The notes beneath the pieces were generated by a model that saw only the letters and a program-made list of their open reading frames with translations, ran no database searches and had not been told where the DNA came from. A DNA stretch of 35,639 nucleotides from Rickettsia typhi (lineage in GTDB: Bacteria > Pseudomonadota > Alphaproteobacteria > Rickettsiales > Deianiraeaceae): NCBI GenBank assembly GCA_945876965.1, contig CAMCQG010000012.1, forward strand, positions 1 to 35,639, read 5' to 3'. The translations under genes were made by a program, and so were the position numbers. This document shows, in pieces, positions 10,203 through 18,034 of this stretch (the first letter of the stretch is position 1; each line of letters opens with the position of its first letter).

Positions 10203-10883
10203 TTATAGCATACTAGGGCCAATACTGTTTTTATTAATAATATTATTTAATTCATCTATCTCGTTAGCACTAAATTTAATATTAAGTTTATTTTCTGCAT
10301 CATTTAAAAATTCAATCATACTGTCCTTATCTCTCAATCCACTTATTAATTTTATATCTTTACCGTGTGTCAAAAAATACAAATCCATTTCTTGCAAAAT
10401 AGTTAATTTAACTTCAATATTCCGTAATTCAATCATTTCTTTAATTTTCTCCAAAAACATAATCTTTAATTCTATTTTTTGTTGACACTCCAATGTTTCT
10501 TGTTCTTGAAAAGATAAGAATAAATTAACGGCACTATCTATTGAAATTTTATCTTCTTTATCATTTTTTCCGCCGGTTTTTAAAGATTGTGATAATAAAT
10601 ATAAATTCTGTCTTTTATTAACTATCTCGTTCAAAAAATCCTCTTCTATCTCAAATTCTTTTTTTTCATTATTACAGTATATATCTTTTACTGGATATTT
10701 GCATAATTGCTTCTTATCGTTGCCAATTTTTAACGAAACAACTATATTACCATCGATTATCTCTTGACCATCAAATTCAAAAATTACATCTTTTAAATTA
10801 TTATCTAATAATCCTCTTTTATTTAATTTTCTTCTAATTAATTCTATTAAAGCTATTTGCTTTGTATTATCATCATTTAACAT
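10203..10883 (-). CDS. Hypothetical protein between topA and gatC
   Basis: A 226-residue soluble protein I cannot assign. It starts two bases after the topA stop, so it is translated from the topA mRNA. There is no signal peptide or membrane segment. The N-terminal part is mixed alpha/beta with strands such as DVIFEFDGQEI and NIVVSLKIG. The middle (about residues 118-170) is helical and rich in Glu, Gln and Lys, likely coiled coil. The C-terminus is an acidic helical stretch. The spacing is the only hint of a functional link to topA. Confidence 0.65.
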   Translation of the reverse strand: MLNDDNTKQIALIELIRRKLNKRGLLDNNLKDVIFEFDGQEIIDGNIVVSLKIGNDKKQLCKYPVKDIYCNNEKKEFEIEEDFLNEIVNKRQNLYLLSQSLKTGGKNDKEDKISIDSAVNLFLSFQEQETLECQQKIELKIMFLEKIKEMIELRNIEVKLTILQEMDLYFLTHGKDIKLISGLRDKDSMIEFLNDAENKLNIKFSANEIDELNNIINKNSIGPSML

Positions 10884-10885
10884 AT

Positions 10886-13354
10886 TTAACTTTCATCAAT
10901 TGATTTAAGTGCCATTTCAAGAGTTGCCTCCTCGCACTCCTCGATATTTGGAATGCTATAAAACTTTTTGTTATATAGACAATAAACGCCTCGTTTTTTG
11001 CCAATTGTAATTTTACCACCTTTTGGATGCTCAAATGTTATTTTAGCTGCTTTTGTTGGCTTTGCACCGCTATCCTTTGCGATTATAATTTCTACAGCCT
11101 CACTGATTGTTAAGCTAAATAATGCACCTTTGGGGATTGAATAAAATTTGCCTGCATATTTAATATAAGGACCAAATTTACCTGTATCTGCAAAAATTTC
11201 CTCCTTGGTTTCTGCATGAGAACCAACCAATCTTGGTAAATTTATCATTTGAAAAATCTGCTCTCTATCGGCAACCAAATCTAAATTTGCTGGGATTGAT
11301 TTACGCTTTTTTGTGCCATCTTCAAGGGTTGTTTCGGCATATCTGCCAAATTTTCCAACTTTTATCTCAAAAACAGTTCCATCATCGCCAATCAAAGTAT
11401 CGGCTTCGTGCATTTCTGGCACAATCGAACCTTCTTTGCCTGTAATTCCGCTAACAAAAGTGCATTCTGGATAATTAGTGCAACCAAAAAACGACCCCTT
11501 GCGACCGATACTAAATTTAATATCACCTGTTTTGCAAACCGGGCATTTTAATTCCTCGGCATTTGGATAAGAATAAGCCACAATATTTGGCTGTAATTTT
11601 GCAGCAATATCTGGAATACCAATTTGCATAACATCTGTTACATTTTTGTGAAAATCACCCCAAAAACCGTTTAAAAGTTTAAGTTTTTTCATTTCTCCGT
11701 TAGAAACCAAATCTAGCTCCTCTTCAAGACCCGCCGTAAATCCGTATTCAACATATTTGGCAAAAAAATTACACAAAAACGAACTCACAACAATACCCAA
11801 TTCTTCTGTCCAAAACTGTCTTTTGTCAACTCTCACATAAAGTCTATCTTGCAAAACCGTTATAATACTTGCATATGTTGACGGTCTACCAATACCCAGT
11901 TCTTCCATTTTTTTGATAAGAGTTGCCTCGGTATATCTTGGTGGACTTGCCGTAAAATGCTGCTTACCCTCAACTTTTTTTATTGCCGCACGATCACCTT
12001 TATTTAATAACGGGATTAAATTTTCATCATCGTTATCGGTATCTTCGTCCGATTTTTCAATGTTTTCTTTGTTGCTATAAATTCTCAAAAATCCATCAAA
12101 TTTTATTTGTGTTCCAGTAATTTTACCTTTTGCATCTCCATTTTGACTCAAAAAATCAAGTCTCGTTTGTGTTTTTATCGCAGGCATCATTTGGCACGCA
12201 ACTGTTCTCATCCAAATCAATCGATAAAGCTTGTATTCATCGGTAGTTAAATGTTTTTTAGCATCTTCTGGCGTAATCGTAATATCAGTCGGACGAATCG
12301 CATCATGGGCCTCTTGTGCATTTTTTTGTTTAGTCTTATAAACTATGGCTTTTTCTGGCAAATATTCTTTGCCACATTTGCTTTCAATATACTCACGAAT
12401 CGATTTTGTGGCATCGTCTCCAAGCGACATTCCGTCCGTTCTCATATAAGTTATAAGCCCTTTGGTTGTGCCGCCCAAATCTATACCCTCATAAAGTTTT
12501 TGTGCAACTTGCATGGTTTTTTTACTTGTAAACCCAAGTTTTTTTGAGCCTTCTTGTTGAAGCAACGATGTTGTAAATGGTGGTGTCGGATTTTGCTTAA
12601 CATCTTTTTGCTCCAAATCCACAACCTCCATATAATCCTGTGATTGCAAGCTTTCTATAATTTTATCTGCCAATTCTTTGTTGTTTGGATAAGTATTATC
12701 TAGCCTTTTTTTGTTAAATTCAAAAATCGCAATATCTAAAGCATTTTTTTCAAATTTACCATCAACATTTACCGACCAATATTCTTGCGGAATAAACTTG
12801 CGAATCTCTGTTTCGCGCTCGGCAATAAGTCTCAATGCAACCGACTGAACTCGCCCTGCCGATTTGCTTCCGGGTAATTTACGCCACAAAATTGGCGATA
12901 TTTCAAAGCCTACCAAATAATCCAAAGCCAATCTAGCCTGTTGTGCGTCCACCAAGTTTTGATCAACTTCACGAGCATTTTTTATCGCATCATTTACTGC
13001 TTTTTTTGTAATTTCATTAAATGTTGCCCTTTTAACTTCTGCCTTTATTTTTTTAGATTTCAAAATTTCATGCACATTCCACGCAATCGCCTCACCCTCA
13101 CGATCTGGATCCGAAGCTAAATAAATCACATCGGCTGTTTTTGCTTTTGCCAAAATATTATCCACATGTTTTTTGCTTTCTTTTTTAACTTCATAAACCA
13201 TTTTAAAATCTTCATCTGGCAAAACTGACCCATTTTTAGAAGGTAAATCCCGCACATGCCCCATCGAAGCAATGACTGTAAAATCCTTACCTAAATACCC
13301 ATTTATCGTTTTTGCTTTCGCCGGCGATTCTACTATTACTAAACTGTGTGTCAT
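10886..13354 (-). CDS. topA: DNA topoisomerase I
   Basis: Type IA topoisomerase (822 aa) that relaxes negative supercoils. The TOPRIM domain holds E9 (LVIVESPAKAKT) and the D82-x-D84-x-E86 triad in ASDPDREGEA. The active-site tyrosine is Y303 in LITYMRTDG, preceded by the SAGRVQSVALRLI motif. Near residue 600 there is one four-cysteine zinc finger (CPVC, then CTNYPEC), followed by C-terminal repeats (KFGRYAET, KFGPYIKYAG and GKKRGVYCLYNKKFYSI). The full-length gene is intact, but its first ~93 codons also exist as two decayed copies upstream, at 14.7 and 17.1 kb. A homology-directed event at its 5' end has therefore rebuilt the upstream region. Confidence 0.98.
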   Translation of the reverse strand: MTHSLVIVESPAKAKTINGYLGKDFTVIASMGHVRDLPSKNGSVLPDEDFKMVYEVKKESKKHVDNILAKAKTADVIYLASDPDREGEAIAWNVHEILKSKKIKAEVKRATFNEITKKAVNDAIKNAREVDQNLVDAQQARLALDYLVGFEISPILWRKLPGSKSAGRVQSVALRLIAERETEIRKFIPQEYWSVNVDGKFEKNALDIAIFEFNKKRLDNTYPNNKELADKIIESLQSQDYMEVVDLEQKDVKQNPTPPFTTSLLQQEGSKKLGFTSKKTMQVAQKLYEGIDLGGTTKGLITYMRTDGMSLGDDATKSIREYIESKCGKEYLPEKAIVYKTKQKNAQEAHDAIRPTDITITPEDAKKHLTTDEYKLYRLIWMRTVACQMMPAIKTQTRLDFLSQNGDAKGKITGTQIKFDGFLRIYSNKENIEKSDEDTDNDDENLIPLLNKGDRAAIKKVEGKQHFTASPPRYTEATLIKKMEELGIGRPSTYASIITVLQDRLYVRVDKRQFWTEELGIVVSSFLCNFFAKYVEYGFTAGLEEELDLVSNGEMKKLKLLNGFWGDFHKNVTDVMQIGIPDIAAKLQPNIVAYSYPNAEELKCPVCKTGDIKFSIGRKGSFFGCTNYPECTFVSGITGKEGSIVPEMHEADTLIGDDGTVFEIKVGKFGRYAETTLEDGTKKRKSIPANLDLVADREQIFQMINLPRLVGSHAETKEEIFADTGKFGPYIKYAGKFYSIPKGALFSLTISEAVEIIIAKDSGAKPTKAAKITFEHPKGGKITIGKKRGVYCLYNKKFYSIPNIEECEEATLEMALKSIDES

Positions 13355-13418
13355 TTTTATTTAAGTAAATTTAATTGACTGTGAGCATACAAAAAATAAA
13401 AATCAATTATCAATTTGC

Positions 13419-13446
13419 TTGACAAAATTATTTTAGAAAACATAAT
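13419..13446 (+). promoter_or_regulatory. Likely promoter of the 286-aa gene
   Basis: A perfect TTGACA (13419-13424) and CATAAT (13441-13446) are separated by 16 bp. They lie 26 bp before the ATG at 13473. The placement suggests the unknown gene has its own promoter on the strand opposite to topA. Confidence 0.5.
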
Positions 13447-13472
13447 AGATTTTAAATCTATTTCTAACAAAT

Positions 13473-14333
13473 ATGACAAACACTCAAAACATAATATTGA
13501 AAATATTAGCAAATTTTCCTAAATTAGATAAAGATGTTAACCAATTTCATCAAAATTGTTGGGATGGCTTGATTGATTTATCTAAAAATATTACAGAATT
13601 ACATGATATTTTTATTTCTTCCAGTGATAAATCAGATTGTAATTTTAAAGATACTTTTTTATTAAATGCAATAACTTTATCAATGTCAAATATTACAACA
13701 CTTGTTCAAAATTCGAATATTAACGCTTGGATTATTAGAAGTGCGATGTTGTTATCTATAAGAAAACAAATAGAATTAAATTTAATGTTGACTTCGTTAT
13801 TATATGTAAAAGATGGATGTTTAGATTCTAGATTAAAAAAAATATTAGAATCACAAAAATATACTTTTAATTGCGACGAGATGAATATTGACGAAGAAAC
13901 AAAAAAAATATATTTTAGTGACAATCTAGATAATAAAAATTTTATAAATACAAACAAACAGATAGAATTTTGTTCTTTGTTTTGGAGTAAAGATATATTA
14001 AAAGATAAAAATATAGATCTTATGTATAAAGCAACTCTTGAGCTGTTTAATGATTCATCTAATATGATTCATAATAGTGCGTTTTTTAAATATTTCAATA
14101 CAGATAAACAAAAAAATGAATACATAATAGAAGGTAAAATACAATGGGATATTGGCAAAGCAATTCATTCTATACCTTGGAATACAAACACCATAACTAA
14201 AAAATATAACCTTGACTGGCTTGGAAATATGCTTATTACATTATTATCAAAAGATCTACACAGTATGTATCAGATACAAACAATAACAATGATGCTAATT
14301 AAGAAATTATTAAATAAATTTGATAAAAAATAG
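13473..14333 (+). CDS. Hypothetical helical protein of the topA island
   Basis: A 286-residue, almost entirely helical protein of unknown function, without signal peptide. Two segments loosely recall DUF5677/HEPN-like proteins: a central RSAMLLSIRKQIELNL helix with an R...E spacing, and a later DSSNMIHNSAF segment resembling the conserved histidine region. This similarity is weak and only a lead. It sits alone on the plus strand between topA and the first topA remnant, beside an R-M system, so it may be accessory cargo, possibly defence related. Its stop abuts the stop of the converging membrane-protein gene at 14334. Confidence 0.6.
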   Translation: MTNTQNIILKILANFPKLDKDVNQFHQNCWDGLIDLSKNITELHDIFISSSDKSDCNFKDTFLLNAITLSMSNITTLVQNSNINAWIIRSAMLLSIRKQIELNLMLTSLLYVKDGCLDSRLKKILESQKYTFNCDEMNIDEETKKIYFSDNLDNKNFINTNKQIEFCSLFWSKDILKDKNIDLMYKATLELFNDSSNMIHNSAFFKYFNTDKQKNEYIIEGKIQWDIGKAIHSIPWNTNTITKKYNLDWLGNMLITLLSKDLHSMYQIQTITMMLIKKLLNKFDKK

Positions 14334-14546
14334 CTAAGCTTTATTAATTTCTTTAAGCTCTAAGATAATTCCAGAAAAAATAAGAATAATAATAGCCAAA
14401 ACAACAGATGTTGTCCAAAATAGTATTAAATTTTTGCTAAGCATTGTAAATAAATCGTGATTTGAAGCAAAAATTTGAATTGCAAGCAATAAAAAACCAA
14501 GCTGATTGCAAACAGCAAAACATAACGATGAATATTTGCTTTTCAT
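14334..14546 (-). CDS. Small two-helix membrane protein
   Basis: A 70-residue protein with two predicted membrane helices: about residues 9-27 (FAVCNQLGFLLLAIQIFA) and 42-63 (ILFWTTSVVLAIIILIFSGI), followed by the charged tail ELKEINKA. I recognise no family. Its ATG overlaps the stop of the upstream 32-aa gene (TAATG), so the two are translationally coupled. It lies inside the island between topA and its first remnant. A toxin, holin-like or accessory subunit role is possible but unproven. Confidence 0.5.
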   Translation of the reverse strand: MKSKYSSLCFAVCNQLGFLLLAIQIFASNHDLFTMLSKNLILFWTTSVVLAIIILIFSGIILELKEINKA

Positions 14547-14644
14547 TATCTGTGTCTATAAACTGTTAAACCAACAATAAAGGCACAGCAAACAGAAATT
14601 GGTACCATAAAAAGTACAATTTTAAAAGCCAAATCTAATGTCAT
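14546..14644 (-). CDS. 32-aa single-pass membrane peptide
   Basis: A 33-codon gene giving a peptide with one hydrophobic helix (about residues 8-28, with PISVCCAFIVGLTV) and a basic end, VYRHR. The ATG at 14644 is followed by an uninterrupted frame whose TAA overlaps the next ATG by one base. The exact overlap and the positive-inside arrangement argue for a real gene, but it is short and has no homologue I can name. Confidence 0.4.
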   Translation of the reverse strand: MTLDLAFKIVLFMVPISVCCAFIVGLTVYRHR

Positions 14645-14690
14645 AAAATAAAAAATTATTTATCAAGCTTTTTAATTAAGAATGTAAAAT

Positions 14691-14749
14691 AAATTATTTA
14701 CAAGAAAAAAATATTAAGCTAATTCCAAACAATCGCCTCACCCTCGCGA
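14691..14749. repeat. Direct repeat, left copy, flanking the R-M pair
   Basis: A 59-bp segment repeated at 17012-17070 with four mismatches by hand alignment. It begins at AAATTATTTACAAG, runs across the junction into topA-derived sequence and ends at CCCTCGCGA. The match continues, more diverged, through the rest of the topA remnant. The two copies bracket the restriction-modification genes. Confidence 0.85.
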
Positions 14750-14976
14750 TCTGGACCACAAGCCAAATATATTACATCAGCTGTTTTTGCTTTTGCCAAA
14801 ATATTATCCACATGTTTTTTGGATTCTTTTTTAACCTCATAAACCATTTTAAAATCTTCATCTGGCAAATATTTTCTCTGCCCCATCGATGCAATGACTG
14901 TAAAATCTTTACCTAAATATCCATTTATCGTTTTTGCCTTCGCCTTGCGTTCTACAATACTCAAACTGTGTGTCAT
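14719..14976 (-). pseudogene. topA 5' fragment, copy A
   Basis: An 85-codon frame matching TopA residues 1-93 almost end to end, beginning MTHSLSIVERKAKAKT and stopping at a TAG just after EGEAIVWN. It is clearly a remnant. Eight residues are missing where TopA has the loop between GHVRDL and the DEDF segment, SPAKAK has become RKAKAK, and the metal-binding ASDPDRE has become ACGPDRE, losing the first Asp. It cannot be a topoisomerase. It starts a few bases before the restriction endonuclease stop and shares derived bases with copy B rather than with intact topA. Confidence 0.93.
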
Positions 14977-14984
14977 AATTTTTA

Positions 14985-15737
14985 TTATTTATTCTTTTCA
15001 AGTTCAACAAAAAATTTTAATTTTTTTCTATATTCATCGTTAATATCTTTCTTTAAATATATCAAATGCACTCTTTTTTCATCAATTAATTTAAAATCTT
15101 TACATTTTGATAAACTAAATCTATTTTTATCAGGATTTTTTCCTGCTTTAAAAACATCACCTTTATATACCGGTTGCAGTAATCCGTTTGGCAAACAAGC
15201 GATATACATACAAATTGTATCAAATGTTTCAGAATCGTGCAATATTCCTAAAAAATAAGTTAAGCAATATTTTTTTTCACCATTTGCTTTTGTGTAAACG
15301 GTCGGCAAATTTGCTCCATCAAAAACTCTTTCTTGTTTATTTACAGTATATGTTGTGTTGTAACTAATTTGATTATTACCAATAAAAATACTATTTGCAA
15401 AATCTCCTATATTGCTTGTTTGAACAGTTTTTAAATCAACATGCAAAAAACCATCTTCCATTTCAAACATCAAATCACTACCAACAGGACAGGAATTTGG
15501 AACACCAAAACCCTTGGAATGAATCAAGGCATAAATAACCCTTTCTGCCCCTGTATTAAAATCTGATATTTTTTTACCTCCTTGATTCCATTTTTCAAAC
15601 CAATCATTTTTTATGTCTTCTTTTGTTTTTAAACCAAACAAAATTTCATCTTGTACGGATTTTAAAAAATGATAATATTTTTTCAAATATTTATTTTCTA
15701 ATTCTTCAATTTTTATCAATTCATCATTATTTATCAT
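14985..15737 (-). CDS. Putative type II restriction endonuclease
   Basis: A 250-residue protein directly downstream of, and overlapping by 11 nt, the C5-cytosine methyltransferase gene. A likely PD-(D/E)xK core is visible: D88 in PVGSDLMFEME and D101-x-K103 in HVDLKTVQ, with E65 in an upstream helix. No helicase, methylase or membrane segment is present. The context and this motif make it the partner nuclease of a type II system. The recognition site cannot be read from the sequence. Placing the methylase first in the operon would allow host protection before cutting. Confidence 0.8.
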   Translation of the reverse strand: MINNDELIKIEELENKYLKKYYHFLKSVQDEILFGLKTKEDIKNDWFEKWNQGGKKISDFNTGAERVIYALIHSKGFGVPNSCPVGSDLMFEMEDGFLHVDLKTVQTSNIGDFANSIFIGNNQISYNTTYTVNKQERVFDGANLPTVYTKANGEKKYCLTYFLGILHDSETFDTICMYIACLPNGLLQPVYKGDVFKAGKNPDKNRFSLSKCKDFKLIDEKRVHLIYLKKDINDEYRKKLKFFVELEKNK

Positions 15738-16974
15738 ATAGCATTTCTTTTACACATTCAGCAATTAATTTTGCAAATTCAACAGGCACGGCATTTCCAA
15801 TTTGTCTATACATACTATTTAAACTACCATAAAACACAAAATCATCAGGAAAAGTCTGTATTATAGCACATTCTCTCACAGAAAGTCTTCGTTGTTTATT
15901 AATATGAATTTCGGGGCTTGTTGCCGTAATTGTGTCACTTGGAGTATCCCAATTTGTAATCCTTAAAGATTGTTCAAATACAATTTGTCTTTCTTCTAAT
16001 TCTGTAATTGCTTTGTCATATTTATCATCAAATTTTAATATTTCTTTCAATCTTATCCAATCATTTGGCTTTGGAATGCTGCCTGAATTGTTGTCTTTTC
16101 TAAACCAATGACCTGCCGTGTGTCTGTATCCAAATATTTCATCTATTTTGTGCGTTGAAATACCAGATTTTTTACGCCATTCTTTTAAATAATCGCAAAT
16201 TTCTTCTTGTTTAACATTGCTTTTTCTTGCCCAAAATTTATCGTGAACATTTGTTGAAGCTATATGATTATGAACAATTTTATTCTCAATTTGTATTGGA
16301 TTATAGCTTATTTCTGTATTTTGTAAATACTCGCATACATCTTTCATTTTTACAAAAGATTTTCCGCCATCAATTCCGTGTGTTTTTTGTGGAAACTTAT
16401 TTTTAACACCAATTTTATTACCAATAATAATAACTCTTTCTCTAAATTGTGGCACTCCAAAATATGCAGTATTCATAAGTTGAAAATCTACATCATAGCC
16501 AATTTTTTTAAAATCTTCAATAATTATTTTAATAATTTCGCCACCTTCCATAGAAAGCAACCCCTTAACATTTTCTGCAACAAAAATTTTAGGATTTGCA
16601 ACCTCAATAAATCTAATCATTTCTTTATACAAAACATTTCTTTCATCTTGCATATTTCTATTTTTATTTGCTATTGAAAAGCCCTGACAAGGAAATCCTC
16701 CAATTAAAATATCAACATTTTTTGGTATGTCATCGTTTGCAATTTTTGAAACATCTCCGCAAAAAATATGTTTATCAATGTTGTTTGAATAAGTTTTGCA
16801 AGCATCTTCGTTAAAATCGTTGGCAAACACGATATCAAAACCAGCTTTTTTAAAACCCAAATCCATACCCCCTGCACCAGCAAAAAGGCTTGCACAGGTT
16901 GGTTTTTTTGTTTTAACAACAATATTATTGCTCTGTTTTATTTCCAAGCTAAACAACTCTTTATTTTGCATCAT
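15727..16974 (-). CDS. DNA (cytosine-5)-methyltransferase of a type II R-M system
   Basis: A 415-residue C5-methyltransferase with all main motifs in canonical order. Motif I is ASLFAGAGGMDLGF (28-41), motif IV GGFPCQGFS with catalytic C96, motif VI AENVKGLL with E134, motif VIII NTAYFGVPQFRERV, motif IX RRLSVRECAIIQTFPDDF and motif X MYRQIGNAVP. The long region between VIII and IX is the target recognition domain, carrying helical stretches rich in Lys, His and Trp. ATG 16974 and 16971 are both possible starts. It protects DNA from the coupled nuclease gene downstream. Confidence 0.96.
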   Translation of the reverse strand: MMQNKELFSLEIKQSNNIVVKTKKPTCASLFAGAGGMDLGFKKAGFDIVFANDFNEDACKTYSNNIDKHIFCGDVSKIANDDIPKNVDILIGGFPCQGFSIANKNRNMQDERNVLYKEMIRFIEVANPKIFVAENVKGLLSMEGGEIIKIIIEDFKKIGYDVDFQLMNTAYFGVPQFRERVIIIGNKIGVKNKFPQKTHGIDGGKSFVKMKDVCEYLQNTEISYNPIQIENKIVHNHIASTNVHDKFWARKSNVKQEEICDYLKEWRKKSGISTHKIDEIFGYRHTAGHWFRKDNNSGSIPKPNDWIRLKEILKFDDKYDKAITELEERQIVFEQSLRITNWDTPSDTITATSPEIHINKQRRLSVRECAIIQTFPDDFVFYGSLNSMYRQIGNAVPVEFAKLIAECVKEMLYDK

Positions 16975-17011
16975 AATAAATTAACTTATCAAACCAGCAA
17001 CAATACAAACA

Positions 17012-17070
17012 AAATTATTTACAAGTAAAAAATATCACACTAATTCCAAACAATCGCCTCACCCTCGCGA
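17012..17070. repeat. Direct repeat, right copy, flanking the R-M pair
   Basis: The right-hand partner of the 59-bp repeat at 14691-14749, differing at four positions near its middle. The last 29 bases, which come from topA, are identical in both copies. Both copies share AATTCCAAACAATCGCC and CCTCGCGA, where intact topA has ATTCCACGCAATCGCC and CCTCACGA. Confidence 0.85.
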
Positions 17071-17203
17071 TTAAACCACAAGCCAAATAAATAACATCTG
17101 CATCTTTTGATTTTGCCAAAATGTTGTCAACATGTTTTTTGTTTTCTTTTTTGCTTTCATAAATGATTTTAAGAATCAATTTAGCATATTTTTTGCATCG
17201 ATA
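17042..17203 (-). pseudogene. topA 5' fragment, copy B
   Basis: A more decayed remnant of the topA 5' region, with stops and small deletions and no open frame. Recognisable blocks are the EGEAI region (17046-17070), the segment matching KKHVDNILAKAK (17107-17150) and a last trace near the GCATCGAT at 17195-17202. The topA start codon region is lost. It shares CCACAAGCCAAATA with copy A against the intact gene, so copies A and B are sisters. It forms the right border of the R-M insertion. Confidence 0.8.
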
Positions 17204-17267
17204 AAAATAATAAAACCAAATTGTTACAACATCTACACATATTTATATAGATGTGGCAATTAAAATA

Positions 17268-17960
17268 CTATTTATTATCTTTTTCTTGAGCAAAAGCAAG
17301 TTCAATAGAAGGTCTTGTTTTGTGAGTATTATAAAATTTATCTAAGTTTTTAAATTCAGATAAATCAACTTTTATATATGACATCCAAGTTAAAGCAGTA
17401 AATAAGTAGCTATCTGCAATAGAAAAATTATTACCAACTAAATATGTTTTATTTTCAAGGCTTTTATCAAGAAAAGATAATGTTTTTTTAACATCTGTCA
17501 TTATCTGAGCTTTATCTGAATCAACCAAATTAGTATGAAATAATAAACCTACCACTTTATGCAAGTCCATAGAAACAACATTCATCATTTCTAATACACG
17601 ATATCTTTCAATTTTACCAATAGCTGGTAACATTCTATGCTTAGAATCTTTATCGGCTAAATATTGCATAATAACACCATTTTCTGTTAAAGATTCATTA
17701 TTAGGTATTGTTAAAGCTGGAACTCCACCTTTTTTATTTATATCATAAAAATTTTCTTTTGTAGAATTAACAATATGAGTATTTAAATCGACCGATTCAA
17801 AATTATATTTTAAACCAAGCTCGTTAATAACTATTCTTGATGCAAAAGAACAGGCTCCTGGTGTATAATAAAGTGTTGGAATAATATTTTTAGCTAACGC
17901 AACATTACTTATTATTGTTGAAATAAAAAGAGATATTGCGATTATTATAGATTTTTTCAT
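17268..17960 (-). CDS. Beta-class glutathione S-transferase with a signal peptide
   Basis: A GST of beta class (GstA-like): after the leader, LYYTPGACSFASRI matches the N-terminal strand and carries the beta-class catalytic cysteine (C37 of the precursor). GGVPALTI and ESLTENGVIMQYLAD are the cis-Pro and glutathione-loop motifs, and GNNFSIADSYLF the C-terminal N-cap. Unusually, the first 23 residues form a textbook Sec signal peptide (MKKS, hydrophobic core, then NVALA before K24). ATG 17960 is chosen because it starts this signal; ATG 17990 would add ten residues in front. The enzyme would act in the periplasm, which is not usual for the family. Confidence 0.85.
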   Translation of the reverse strand: MKKSIIIAISLFISTIISNVALAKNIIPTLYYTPGACSFASRIVINELGLKYNFESVDLNTHIVNSTKENFYDINKKGGVPALTIPNNESLTENGVIMQYLADKDSKHRMLPAIGKIERYRVLEMMNVVSMDLHKVVGLLFHTNLVDSDKAQIMTDVKKTLSFLDKSLENKTYLVGNNFSIADSYLFTALTWMSYIKVDLSEFKNLDKFYNTHKTRPSIELAFAQEKDNK

Positions 17961-18034
17961 ATATAAAAAAATAAAATTAAAATAACACAATCAAACTGTG
18001 ATATTCATATCTTTAATGTCAATAATTATACTTA

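Noticed and set aside
14719..14976. Copy A as a functional mini-TOPRIM protein
   Set aside because: The frame is open, but the first metal-binding Asp is lost, eight residues are deleted and it stops in mid-domain. Decay explains it better than a new function.
16704..16922. Frame of 72 codons within the cytosine methyltransferase
   Set aside because: It shadows the conserved methyltransferase motifs on the same strand in another frame.
17229..17254. ACATCTA/TAGATGT stem-loop downstream of the exported GST gene
   Set aside because: A 7-bp stem with a long loop and no U-run on the minus strand. It may help 3' end formation but I cannot support it.
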